A model generated the notes under the pieces. It made no database searches, was not told the DNA's origin, and saw only the letters and a list, made by a program, of their open reading frames with translations. A stretch of 8,665 bases of DNA from Fimenecus sp045531435. Its GTDB lineage: Bacteria > Bacillota > Clostridia > Oscillospirales > Acutalibacteraceae. The stretch's first letter is position 1. Each line of letters begins with the position of its first letter. The position numbers and the translations under genes were made by a program. Below are positions 1 through 6,016 of the stretch, one piece after another. The stretch spans positions 1 to 8,665 of the forward strand of contig JAZSDZ010000147.1 of assembly GCA_045531435.1 (NCBI GenBank), read 5' to 3'.

Positions 1-1542
1 CTCGCCAAAGGAGTGTCCTATTGCAGGAATGACAGATATACTTGTTTTACTTCCACATCTTGAACACTCTTTACACATTCGTCCGTCTTTTGTACAGGTT
101 GCTTCATAATCAACCTTTAATTCACTATAGTTGTGCCCAAGTGGATTATCATATTGATAAATATACTGATTACAGTTTGAACAGAAACCTTTTTCCATTC
201 CTCTGACTGTACAGGTTGATTCAGAAATGCGTTCCCATGTATCAACATTATGACCTGTTGCATCTATCCACTCAACATGAACCTTGTCACCACATACAGT
301 ACATACATCTGTTACATAGCCCTTCTCTGTACAAGTAGGTTCAGTCACAACTGTTTCATATTTATGACCTAATGCATCAACATAATCAGTCTGATAGAAG
401 TATTGACAATTCAAGCAGTCATATCTTGTCGAGCCCTTACCGGTACATGTTGGTGCTATAATTGTACCTTCATTATAATTGTGTCCAAGAGCCTCAACAG
501 CATCAGTGGTATAGCTGTCACCACAAATTGAACATTTATATTCTGTGTATCCTTGTTGTGTACAAGTTGGTGGAACTCCTTCAATGACATAATCGTGACC
601 TGTTGCAGGGATTCCTCTTTCCTCTTCAAGAGAACAGGTTTCACATTTTCGGTATTCAAGACCTATATCGTCACAGGTAGGCTCTTCAACAAAAGTCCAT
701 TCGGTAAATTCGTGTGTGTGGTCAATTCCTGCACAATGAACAGTCACATTTTCACGGACAAAACTACTTGCTTCATTCCACTGTGCAAGGGTGCCACCAT
801 AGTATATGTCTGTAAGAGCGTTACAACCTGTAAATGTATTGCTTTGAATGTTGTCAACACCTGCAGGAATTGTTATGGTTTTAAGATTTTTACAATCTTT
901 GAATGCATAACCACCAAGGAATGTTACACTTTCAGGAAGAACTACATCTGTAAGACTTTCACATCCCCAGAATGTAAAAGCTACGACTGACTCTAATTTA
1001 CTTGGAAATGATATACTTACAAGGCTTGTACATCCACGGAATGCGCTATTTTCAATTGATGTAACAGTATCAGGGATATGAACCTCTGTAAGACTTGTAC
1101 AACCAGCAAAAGTATTATTATTAATCTTTTGTACACCATAAGGGATAGTTATACTTTTAAGACTCTCGCAACTATGAAATGCAGAACTCCCGATTGACAT
1201 CATGTCATCAGGAAGTGAAATACTTTCAAGATTTGAACAATCATAAAAAGCCGCATTACCTATTGATACAACTCCCGACCCAATAACGACAGATTTAATA
1301 TGTCCTCTTAATGAGTACCAGGGACTGCGTTTATTGTCGTCTGAAACTGAATAATTAGGTATAGCACCTTCACCTAAAATGGTAAGAACACCTGTTTCAA
1401 TATCTAAGACCCAAGTGTCACTTCCATCATAAGTGCCTGATGATGTTTCGGCATAAGCCATAATGCCTGACATTGGAATAATGGAAAATGCCATTATCAA
1501 TGTCAGAAAAACCGATAAGAATTTACTTGCTTTGTTTTTCAT
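1..1542 (-). CDS. Secreted BspA-like leucine-rich-repeat protein with Cys-x-x-Cys/Gly-His repeats (3' end outside window)
   Basis: An open frame of 514 codons with no stop before the left edge, so the C terminus is missing. The ATG at 1542-1540 follows GGGAGG (1556-1551) at 8 nt. Residues 1-31 form a signal peptide (Lys-rich start, hydrophobic core, likely cleavage after Ala-Tyr-Ala), so the product is exported. Residues 82-242 are seven consecutive 23-residue LRR_5/BspA-type repeats of the form L-x-x-I-x-I-P-x-x-V-x-x-I-x-x-x-x-F-x-x-C-x-x, with an eighth, diverged unit as a cap (DIYYGG). Residues 277-509 are six 38-40-residue units, each with Thr-Cys, a Cys-x-x-Cys and a closing Gly-His. 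Family knowledge: such proteins are cell-surface or secreted adhesion and binding proteins of host-associated Firmicutes. The ligand cannot be read from sequence. No cell-wall anchor is visible; one may lie in the missing end. It is divergent from the Xre regulator, which probably controls it. Confidence 0.88.
   Translation of the reverse strand, partial: MKNKASKFLSVFLTLIMAFSIIPMSGIMAYAETSSGTYDGSDTWVLDIETGVLTILGEGAIPNYSVSDDNKRSPWYSLRGHIKSVVIGSGVVSIGNAAFYDCSNLESISLPDDMMSIGSSAFHSCESLKSITIPYGVQKINNNTFAGCTSLTEVHIPDTVTSIENSAFRGCTSLVSISFPSKLESVVAFTFWGCESLTDVVLPESVTFLGGYAFKDCKNLKTITIPAGVDNIQSNTFTGCNALTDIYYGGTLAQWNEASSFVRENVTVHCAGIDHTHEFTEWTFVEEPTCDDIGLEYRKCETCSLEEERGIPATGHDYVIEGVPPTCTQQGYTEYKCSICGDSYTTDAVEALGHNYNEGTIIAPTCTGKGSTRYDCLNCQYFYQTDYVDALGHKYETVVTEPTCTEKGYVTDVCTVCGDKVHVEWIDATGHNVDTWERISESTCTVRGMEKGFCSNCNQYIYQYDNPLGHNYSELKVDYEATCTKDGRMCKECSRCGSKTSISVIPAIGHSFGE
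16..714 (-). repeat. Six tandem 38-40-residue Cys-x-x-Cys/Gly-His units
   Basis: Units begin at His277, His316, His354, His393, His431 and His470, and a seventh begins at His510. Common pattern: H-x-Y/F, about 10 residues, P/S/A-T-C, about 10 residues, C-x-x-C, about 14 residues, A-x-G. Each unit has three cysteines and one or more histidines, enough for a small metal-bound or disulfide-linked fold. DNA identity between units is low, so this is an old protein repeat and not a recent DNA duplication. Confidence 0.8.
817..1299 (-). repeat. Seven 23-residue leucine-rich repeats (LRR_5/BspA type)
   Basis: Seven in-frame 69-bp units without insertions or deletions encode residues 82-242. Each carries the Ala/Thr-Phe-x-x-Cys turn (AFYDC, AFHSC, TFAGC, TFRGC-like, TFWGC, AFKDC, TFTGC). 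The fifth unit (residues 174-196) is the most diverged, with V-V-A-F-T-F in place of the usual I-x-x-x-A-F stretch. The exact spacing argues for a continuous solenoid. Confidence 0.85.
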
Positions 1543-1568
1543 ATGTTTTTCCTCCCTAAATATTTTTA

Positions 1569-1586
1569 AAATTGTTATAACAATTT
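1569..1586. promoter_or_regulatory. Perfect 18-bp palindrome before the LRR gene
   Basis: AAATTGTTATAACAATTT is identical to its own reverse complement. It lies 27 bp before the LRR start codon and just downstream of a possible proximal promoter (-10 at 1593-1588), the usual place for a repressor site. As RNA it gives only a weak 6-bp stem, so a DNA-binding role is more likely. It differs from the ATGACA operators, so a second regulator would be implied. AT-rich context makes chance palindromes more common. Confidence 0.4.
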
Positions 1587-1587
1587 C

Positions 1588-1615
1588 ATTTTAAAAAATA
1601 TGGAATAAAATTCAA
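1588..1615 (-). promoter_or_regulatory. Possible proximal promoter of the LRR gene
   Basis: TTGAAT (1615-1610), a 16-bp spacer, then TAAAAT (1593-1588). Transcription would start near 1581, inside the 18-bp palindrome, giving a leader of about 40 nt. It is weaker than the distal promoter at 1764-1736 and may be a second start or a chance AT-rich match. Confidence 0.35.
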
Positions 1616-1687
1616 TACAGAATGCAAAACTACTTATTTTTTCTACGAAATTGCAAGGAAAAGCGGTAAAAAACCTATTGACAAGGG

Positions 1688-1700
1688 GTAATCGGATTAC
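1688..1700. promoter_or_regulatory. 13-bp palindrome GTAATC-G-GATTAC
   Basis: A perfect 6-bp inverted repeat around one base, inside the predicted leader of the distal LRR transcript (about 30-40 nt after its start). It could be a regulator site or a small RNA stem; no partner is identified. Its sequence is unrelated to the ATGACA operators. Confidence 0.3.
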
Positions 1701-1735
1701 AAATTCGTATTTTTGTTAATAATGATGTTAATAGG

Positions 1736-1764
1736 ATTATATGACAATTTGTCATAATTGTCAA
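1736..1764 (-). promoter_or_regulatory. Perfect-consensus sigma-A promoter toward the LRR gene
   Basis: TTGACA (1764-1759), exactly 17 bp, then TATAAT (1741-1736): a full match to both hexamers with ideal spacing. Transcription would start near 1729 and give a leader of about 187 nt. Operator 1 (1740-1756) fills most of the spacer and overlaps the -10, so a bound repressor would block polymerase. A promoter this strong implies the gene is normally kept off or switched. Confidence 0.7.
1740..1756. promoter_or_regulatory. Operator 1 (TATGACAA-T-TTGTCATA)
   Basis: A perfect inverted repeat with 8-bp arms around one T. The core ATGACA-N3-TGTCAT is shared with operator 2. It overlaps the spacer and -10 of the minus-strand promoter and the -35 of the plus-strand promoter. 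It is probably bound by a dimer of the Xre protein encoded next to it; this assignment is inferred from position. Confidence 0.65.
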
Positions 1765-1770
1765 TATAAA
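1741..1770 (+). promoter_or_regulatory. Probable promoter of the Xre regulator
   Basis: ATGACA (1741-1746), 18-bp spacer, TATAAA (1765-1770). Transcription would start near 1777, inside operator 2, about 23 nt before the start codon. Both hexamers deviate from consensus, so it is weaker than the divergent promoter it overlaps, as expected for a self-limited repressor. Confidence 0.5.
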
Positions 1771-1772
1771 AT

Positions 1773-1787
1773 ATGACATAATGTCAT
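1773..1787. promoter_or_regulatory. Operator 2 (ATGACAT-A-ATGTCAT)
   Basis: A perfect inverted repeat with 7-bp arms around one A, same core as operator 1. Its centre lies 32 bp from that of operator 1, about three helical turns, so dimers at both sites would sit on the same DNA face. It covers the predicted transcription start of the regulator and ends just before its ribosome site, fitting negative autoregulation. Confidence 0.65.
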
Positions 1788-1799
1788 TAAGGTGATGAT

Positions 1800-2012
1800 A
1801 TGAAAAACAATTTAAAAAAGCTACGTAAAGAGGCAGGATTAACGCAGATTTCTTTACAAATGAAAACAGGAATTGAACAGGCTTTACTTTCTAAATTTGA
1901 AAATGGTGATAGAATACCACCAACTGAAACCCTTATGGCTTTAGCGGATTTTTATAATGTAAGTATGGATTACATTATGGGTAGAACAGATAATCCTGAA
2001 ATAAACAAATAA
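1800..2012 (+). CDS. Small Xre/Cro-CI family helix-turn-helix regulator
   Basis: A 70-residue protein that is almost only a DNA-binding domain. Residues 3-61 show the HTH_3 pattern: N-L-K-K-L-R-K-E-A-G-L-T-Q (first helices), then S-K-F-E-N-G-D-R-I-P at the recognition helix and its exit turn, then L-M-A-L-A-D-F-Y-N-V-S-M-D-Y-I-M-G. No sensor, protease or oligomerisation domain is present, so any signal must come from a partner or from protein level. The ATG is preceded by AAGGTGATG, a good ribosome site. Two matching palindromes directly upstream suggest that it represses itself and the divergent LRR gene. Similar small Xre proteins occur in phage and integrative elements, but no phage, integrase or toxin gene is seen here. 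It is followed at once by a hairpin terminator, so it is monocistronic. Confidence 0.9.
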   Translation: MKNNLKKLRKEAGLTQISLQMKTGIEQALLSKFENGDRIPPTETLMALADFYNVSMDYIMGRTDNPEINK

Positions 2013-2046
2013 TCCCATCCTTAAATTAAAAGGATGGGATATTTTT
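2012..2046. terminator. Intrinsic terminator between the Xre gene and glgP
   Basis: ATCCCATCCTT (2012-2022) pairs perfectly over 11 bp with AAGGATGGGAT (2030-2040) across a 7-nt loop, followed by ATTTTTAT on the plus strand. It begins at the last base of the Xre stop codon and ends 17 bp before the glgP stop, so it probably serves both convergent genes. The T tract on the minus side is poorer (ATTATTTGTTTATTT). Confidence 0.85.
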
Positions 2047-2062
2047 ATGCTATTATTTAATC

Positions 2063-4477
2063 TTATTTTTTAAGTGCTGATTTTGCGTTCCAGATATTTG
2101 CTGCATATTCGTTAATAGCACGGTCTGCTGCAAATCTACCTGCACCTGAAATATTCATAAGTGACATCTTGTTCCAGTTATCACGGTCAAGGAAATCCTT
2201 TGAAATTCTTAACTGTGTATTTCTGTAATCTTCAAAGTCAGCAAGAACCATATATGGGTCGTGGTGAACGATTGTTGATGTTACCTCGTGGAACATCTTA
2301 CCACCGATACCATTATTGTTTGCGAAATTGAGAATCTTCTGAAGTTCTCCGTTTGCGTTATAGAAATTCTGTGGAACATATCCACGTTTCTGTAACTGCT
2401 GAACCTCAGGTGTCTTCATACCAAAGATGTAGATGTTATCTTCACCAACTGCATCGAAAATTTCAACATTAGCGCCGTCCATTGTACCAAGTGTTACAGC
2501 GCCGTTAAGCATAAGTTTCATATTACCTGTACCTGAAGCTTCAGTACCTGCAAGTGAAATCTGTTCTGAAATATCAGCAGCAGGCATAAGCTTTTCAGCA
2601 AGAGTAACATTATAATCCTCAACATAAACAACCTTGATTCTGCCTCTTACATCAGGGTCATTATTAATTACATCAGCAAGAGCGCAGATAAATGAAATAA
2701 TCTTCTTTGCTATAAAGTAACCTGATGCAGCCTTTGCACCAAAAATATATGTGTGAGGAATGAAATCACCATTTGGATTTTCCTTGATTGCAAGGTAATG
2801 TGAAAGAATATTGAGTGCATTAAGGTGCTGACGCTTATACTCGTGAAGACGCTTAACCTGAACATCAAAAATTGAATCAGGGTCAAGCTTGATTCCGTTG
2901 TGCTTAAGCACATACTTCGCAAATTCTTCCTTATTTGCTCTCTTGATTTTGCCAAGCTCATCAAGAACAGCCTTATCATCCTTAAACTTTCTCAAATCAA
3001 GAAGCTTGTCGGCATTCTTAACGAATCCGTCACCGATAGTTTCTGTAAGGAAGCTTGTAAGCTTTGGGTTAGCCTGACAAAGCCATCTTCTATGAGCAAT
3101 ACCATTTGTAACATTTGTGAACTTGTCAGGTGTAAGTGCGTAGAAATCAGAGAAAACTGTATCCTTAAGAATGTCACTATGAAGAGCCGAAACACCATTT
3201 ACACAATGTGAGCCTGCAACACAAAGGTTAGCCATTCTTACGACACCATTTGAAATAACAGCCATTCTTTCAACTGTATCAGCATTATATGTGCTGTTCC
3301 ATACATATGAACGGAATCGATTATCGATTTCCTTTGTAATCTGCCAAAGACGAGGCATAAGTCTCTTATAAAGGTCCTCAGGCCAACATTCAAGAGCTTC
3401 TTTCATAACTGTATGGTTTGTATAAGCAACTGTATTTGTAACAATGTTCCAAGCTTCATCCCAACCGTATCCGCATTCGTCAAGAAGAATACGCATAAGT
3501 TCAGGAATAGCCATTGTAGGATGAGTATCGTTAACATGAATTGCAACCCTATCAGCAAAGTTATCCATTGTACCGAATTCACGAAGATGATGCTGAACAA
3601 TGTCCTGAATTGATGCAGAAACCAAGAAATACTGCTGACGAAGACGAAGTGATTTTCCTTCAGGATGATTATCTGCAGGATAAAGAACCTTACTGATAAC
3701 CTCAGCCATAGCATTTCTTTCCATAGCTCTCATATAGTCACCCTGATTAAAGAGTGCCATATCAAGACCAGGTGCCTTTGCAGACCAAAGACGAAGAACA
3801 GAAACGCCTTTTCCGTCTTTACCTGCAACGTGCATATCATAAGGAACAGCCTGAATTACTGTTGGGTTTTCAATTTCAACATCGTGATAGTTGTTTTCCC
3901 AGATATCACGAACTTCACCCTCAAACTTGATTTCCATTGACTGTTCTTCGTGAGGTACAAGCCACACGTCACCGCCGGGAAGCCAGAAGTCAGGAAGCTC
4001 TGTCTGCCAACCGTCAACTAATTTCTGCTTGAAGATACCATATTCATAAAGAATTGTATATCCCTTTGCAACGTAACCTTGAGTTGCAAGACCATCAAGA
4101 TAACAAGCAGCAAGACGACCAAGACCACCGTTACCGAGACCTGCGTCAGGCTCACAATCATAGATTGAGTCCATCTTGATGCCATAATCCTTTAATACAC
4201 TTTCAAAAACCTTTGTAAGATTAAGATTATAAAGATTATTTTTAAGAGAACGTCCCATAAGGAATTCCATACAGAGATAGTAAACTCGCTTTGTGCCCTT
4301 TTTTGAGCCTTCCTTTGAGAATTCAGCTCTGCCCTGACTCATCATATCTCTTACAATAAGAGCGATTGCCTTATAAAACTGTTCGTTAGTTGCCTCATTG
4401 GGATTAACCCCTATAAAATGAGAGAGTTTTGATTCAACAAGTTCTTTTGCTTGTTTCTTTGTAAGTGAATAATTCAT
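2063..4477 (-). CDS. glgP: Glycogen/maltodextrin phosphorylase (GT35)
   Basis: Cytoplasmic enzyme that uses phosphate to remove glucose-1-phosphate from the non-reducing ends of alpha-1,4-glucans, feeding stored glycogen or imported maltodextrin into glycolysis. The 804-residue length is normal for the family. Visible signatures: R-V-Y-Y-L-C-M-E-F-L-M-G-R near residues 64-76, D-A-G-L-G-N-G-G-L-G-R-L-A at 111-123, V-K-R-L-H-E-Y-K-R-Q in the C-terminal half, and the pyridoxal-phosphate site E-A-S-G-T-G-N-M-K at 646-654, with Lys654 the Schiff-base lysine, followed by D-G-A-N-V-E-I. All key residues are intact. The ATG has GGAGG at 6 nt. It has its own promoter and terminator and no glgA, glgB, glgC or malQ beside it, so it is a stand-alone gene. 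Preference for glycogen or maltodextrin cannot be decided from this sequence. Confidence 0.97.
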   Translation of the reverse strand: MNYSLTKKQAKELVESKLSHFIGVNPNEATNEQFYKAIALIVRDMMSQGRAEFSKEGSKKGTKRVYYLCMEFLMGRSLKNNLYNLNLTKVFESVLKDYGIKMDSIYDCEPDAGLGNGGLGRLAACYLDGLATQGYVAKGYTILYEYGIFKQKLVDGWQTELPDFWLPGGDVWLVPHEEQSMEIKFEGEVRDIWENNYHDVEIENPTVIQAVPYDMHVAGKDGKGVSVLRLWSAKAPGLDMALFNQGDYMRAMERNAMAEVISKVLYPADNHPEGKSLRLRQQYFLVSASIQDIVQHHLREFGTMDNFADRVAIHVNDTHPTMAIPELMRILLDECGYGWDEAWNIVTNTVAYTNHTVMKEALECWPEDLYKRLMPRLWQITKEIDNRFRSYVWNSTYNADTVERMAVISNGVVRMANLCVAGSHCVNGVSALHSDILKDTVFSDFYALTPDKFTNVTNGIAHRRWLCQANPKLTSFLTETIGDGFVKNADKLLDLRKFKDDKAVLDELGKIKRANKEEFAKYVLKHNGIKLDPDSIFDVQVKRLHEYKRQHLNALNILSHYLAIKENPNGDFIPHTYIFGAKAASGYFIAKKIISFICALADVINNDPDVRGRIKVVYVEDYNVTLAEKLMPAADISEQISLAGTEASGTGNMKLMLNGAVTLGTMDGANVEIFDAVGEDNIYIFGMKTPEVQQLQKRGYVPQNFYNANGELQKILNFANNNGIGGKMFHEVTSTIVHHDPYMVLADFEDYRNTQLRISKDFLDRDNWNKMSLMNISGAGRFAADRAINEYAANIWNAKSALKK

Positions 4478-4532
4478 ACAAAACCTCCAAAAAGAATTAA
4501 AAAATCAATAGATAATTAATATCCGTTTGTAT

Positions 4533-4561
4533 ATTTTACACTAAAAAAAGAGTTTTTTCAA
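4533..4561 (-). promoter_or_regulatory. glgP promoter
   Basis: TTGAAA (4561-4556), a 17-bp spacer, TAAAAT (4538-4533). The start would be near 4526, giving a leader of about 48 nt. It lies between the lipoprotein terminator and glgP, so glgP does not depend on read-through. No cre-like catabolite site was recognised by eye. Confidence 0.65.
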
Positions 4562-4613
4562 CTATAATAAGAAACTTTTTATGCTTATTTTATTATAATA
4601 CACAATCAAGGCA

Positions 4614-4646
4614 CAAAAAATGCCCTGTGAGAAAGTCACAGAGCAT
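4614..4646 (-). terminator. Terminator of the lipoprotein gene
   Basis: Read on the minus strand, ATGCTCTGTGA pairs with TCACAGGGCAT (11 bp with one G-T wobble) across a 5-nt loop and is followed by TTTTTTG. It sits 12 bp after the stop codon of the lipoprotein gene and upstream of the glgP promoter. Confidence 0.85.
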
Positions 4647-4658
4647 CATTTTTATATT

Positions 4659-5828
4659 TTATTGTATAGCTTCTGTTGAAGGAACTGTTGCCTCTGTTGA
4701 TGGTACTGTTGGAACTTCAACATTTGGATTAGATGCTTCAGGGTTTTCTGCTGTATTGAAGTTAAGGTAGCCAACTTCATGCCATACAACTGAAAATCTG
4801 TTGCCGTTTCTTATGTAGAAATCCTTTGATGTTGTACCTGTTTTGTATGGTACAAAACCCTTACCTGTAAGCTTGTTTTTACCGTCAGTAAGATTCTGAA
4901 GAGCTGCTTCAATTCCGTCAGCCATTTCATCATCATATGCATAAAGAGTTGCTCTTACAACACAGTCCTTTGGATTAACCATACCAAACTTAAAGCCTGT
5001 AAGCCACCAATGTTCCTGTTCAAGTCTTGTGAAGAGTCTCTTACCTGCCTGATAATCAGCCCAGCTGTGATAGAAGTCCATTGTCATCTTAAGAAGCTGG
5101 TCATCCTCAGCACACTTATAGAAAGAAGAGTTGTCATAAGGACTCTTTGTGTAAACACCTAATTCAGCACCTTCAAGGATACCGTACTGACCCTTCCACC
5201 ACTGAAGTCTCCAGAGAAGATTTTTGTAAACAAAGTCAGCCTTGAGTGTGAGATACCACATACTTGTTACAGGTGCAGCCTGGTCATATATGTCAGCAAA
5301 TCCCATCTGACGCTGCCATGGATTTAAGTGAGTGTAATAAATATCCTGTACAGGGTCATATTCATAACCTGCAAGAGCAAGCATTTCATTTCTTTCTTCA
5401 GGAGTATCGAAATGAGTCTTTAAGTGTTCCCATTCCTTTTCTAACTGTGAAGGACTAGAAGCTGAACCCATATTTCCTGTTGAACCTGAGTTTGAACCCG
5501 TATTACCATTGTTTGGTGTTGATGGATATGAGCCAGTATTACCATTATAGTTTGGTGTTGATGGGTATGAACCGGTATTACCGTTTGGCACATAGCTTCC
5601 GCCACCACTTAATGATGAACTATTGTTGGAATTATCACCAAGATTTCCGCTACTGTTTGAACCATCGTTAACAAAAGTATCATCCGAACCATCGTTAGGA
5701 TTTGTTGGCAATTCAATATTATATGTTGGTTCCTCATCCTCATCTTTGCCACCGCAAGCAGAGAAACAACAAATAATAAGACTCATCGCCAAAATTATTG
5801 ACAAAATTCTTGTAATATTTGTTTTCAT
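4659..5828 (-). CDS. Lipoprotein with Gly/Asn/Ser linker and DUF4474-like domain
   Basis: A 389-residue exported lipoprotein. The start at 5828 is chosen because GGAGGT (5841-5836) lies 7 nt before it; an in-frame ATG at 5843 would add five residues but has no good ribosome site. Residues 1-24 are a signal peptide and F-S-A-C puts the lipidated cysteine at 25. Residues 26 to about 128 are an acidic, then Gly/Asn/Ser/Pro-rich flexible linker containing N-G-N-T-G-S-Y-P-S-T-P-N twice. Residues of about 133-360 form one globular domain rich in Trp and Tyr, including G-Y-E-Y-D-P-x-Q-D-I-Y-Y, W-Q-R-Q-M-G-F, W-W-K-G-Q-Y-G and W-W-L-T-G-F-K-F-G. This resembles DUF4474, a domain of unknown function in Clostridia; the match is from memory. 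The tail repeats V-P-S-T-E-A. The linker would hold the domain away from the membrane. Function unknown. Confidence 0.85.
   Translation of the reverse strand: MKTNITRILSIILAMSLIICCFSACGGKDEDEEPTYNIELPTNPNDGSDDTFVNDGSNSSGNLGDNSNNSSSLSGGGSYVPNGNTGSYPSTPNYNGNTGSYPSTPNNGNTGSNSGSTGNMGSASSPSQLEKEWEHLKTHFDTPEERNEMLALAGYEYDPVQDIYYTHLNPWQRQMGFADIYDQAAPVTSMWYLTLKADFVYKNLLWRLQWWKGQYGILEGAELGVYTKSPYDNSSFYKCAEDDQLLKMTMDFYHSWADYQAGKRLFTRLEQEHWWLTGFKFGMVNPKDCVVRATLYAYDDEMADGIEAALQNLTDGKNKLTGKGFVPYKTGTTSKDFYIRNGNRFSVVWHEVGYLNFNTAENPEASNPNVEVPTVPSTEATVPSTEAIQ
5512..5589 (-). repeat. Two 39-bp tandem repeats in the lipoprotein linker
   Basis: Units 5512-5550 and 5551-5589 are nearly identical over their first 35 bp. 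The differences there are purine transitions at codon third positions and leave N-G-N-T-G-S-Y-P-S-T-P-N unchanged. A related partial unit lies at 5491-5511. The linker has probably grown by slippage, with the peptide then conserved. Confidence 0.75.
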
Positions 5829-5879
5829 TACATCTACCTCCATATTCCAAAAAAATCATTAATCCATCCATACACAGAT

Positions 5880-5908
5880 ATTATGCCATAAACTTCAAAC
5901 AATGTCAA
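5880..5908 (-). promoter_or_regulatory. Promoter of the lipoprotein gene
   Basis: TTGACA (5908-5903), a 17-bp spacer, CATAAT (5885-5880): one mismatch to consensus. The start would be near 5873, giving a leader of about 45 nt. Its -35 lies 51 bp from the divergent promoter's -35, so one regulator bound between them could affect both. Confidence 0.7.
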
Positions 5909-5959
5909 TGATTTCAATAAGGATATTTTAGGATATTATTTTTCATTCTTTATTTGCTC

Positions 5960-5988
5960 TTGAAAACATAAAATTTATATGATAAAAT
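5960..5988 (+). promoter_or_regulatory. Promoter of the Lgt-like gene
   Basis: TTGAAA (5960-5965), a 17-bp spacer, TAAAAT (5983-5988), the same two hexamers as the glgP promoter. The start would be near 5995, with a short leader of about 22 nt before the ATG. Confidence 0.7.
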
Positions 5989-6016
5989 ACATTATATTAT
6001 ATGTTGAGGTGATTTT

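Noticed and set aside
16..714. CRISPR-like or recent DNA repeat array from recurring short words such as tgacctgttgca and gtacaagt
   Set aside because: The similarity is at the protein level with uneven DNA identity and in-frame periodicity, as expected for coding repeats.
553..990. A 145-codon plus-strand open frame and several smaller ones inside the LRR, glgP, lipoprotein and NRPS genes
   Set aside because: They are antisense or out of frame to strongly supported genes, lack ribosome sites, and show no recognisable domain.
1678..1706. TTGACA at 1678 as a plus-strand promoter for the Xre gene
   Set aside because: No -10 hexamer at proper spacing (AAATTC at 17 bp), and it would give a leader of about 90 nt through both operators.
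1800..2012. Phage remnant or toxin-antitoxin pair around the Xre gene
   Set aside because: The gene is alone between its operators and a terminator; no integrase, toxin, attachment repeat or phage gene is present.
5829..5843. Upstream ATG of the lipoprotein
   Set aside because: Its codons overlap the GGAGGT that serves the ATG at 5828, and it would put acidic residues before the signal peptide.
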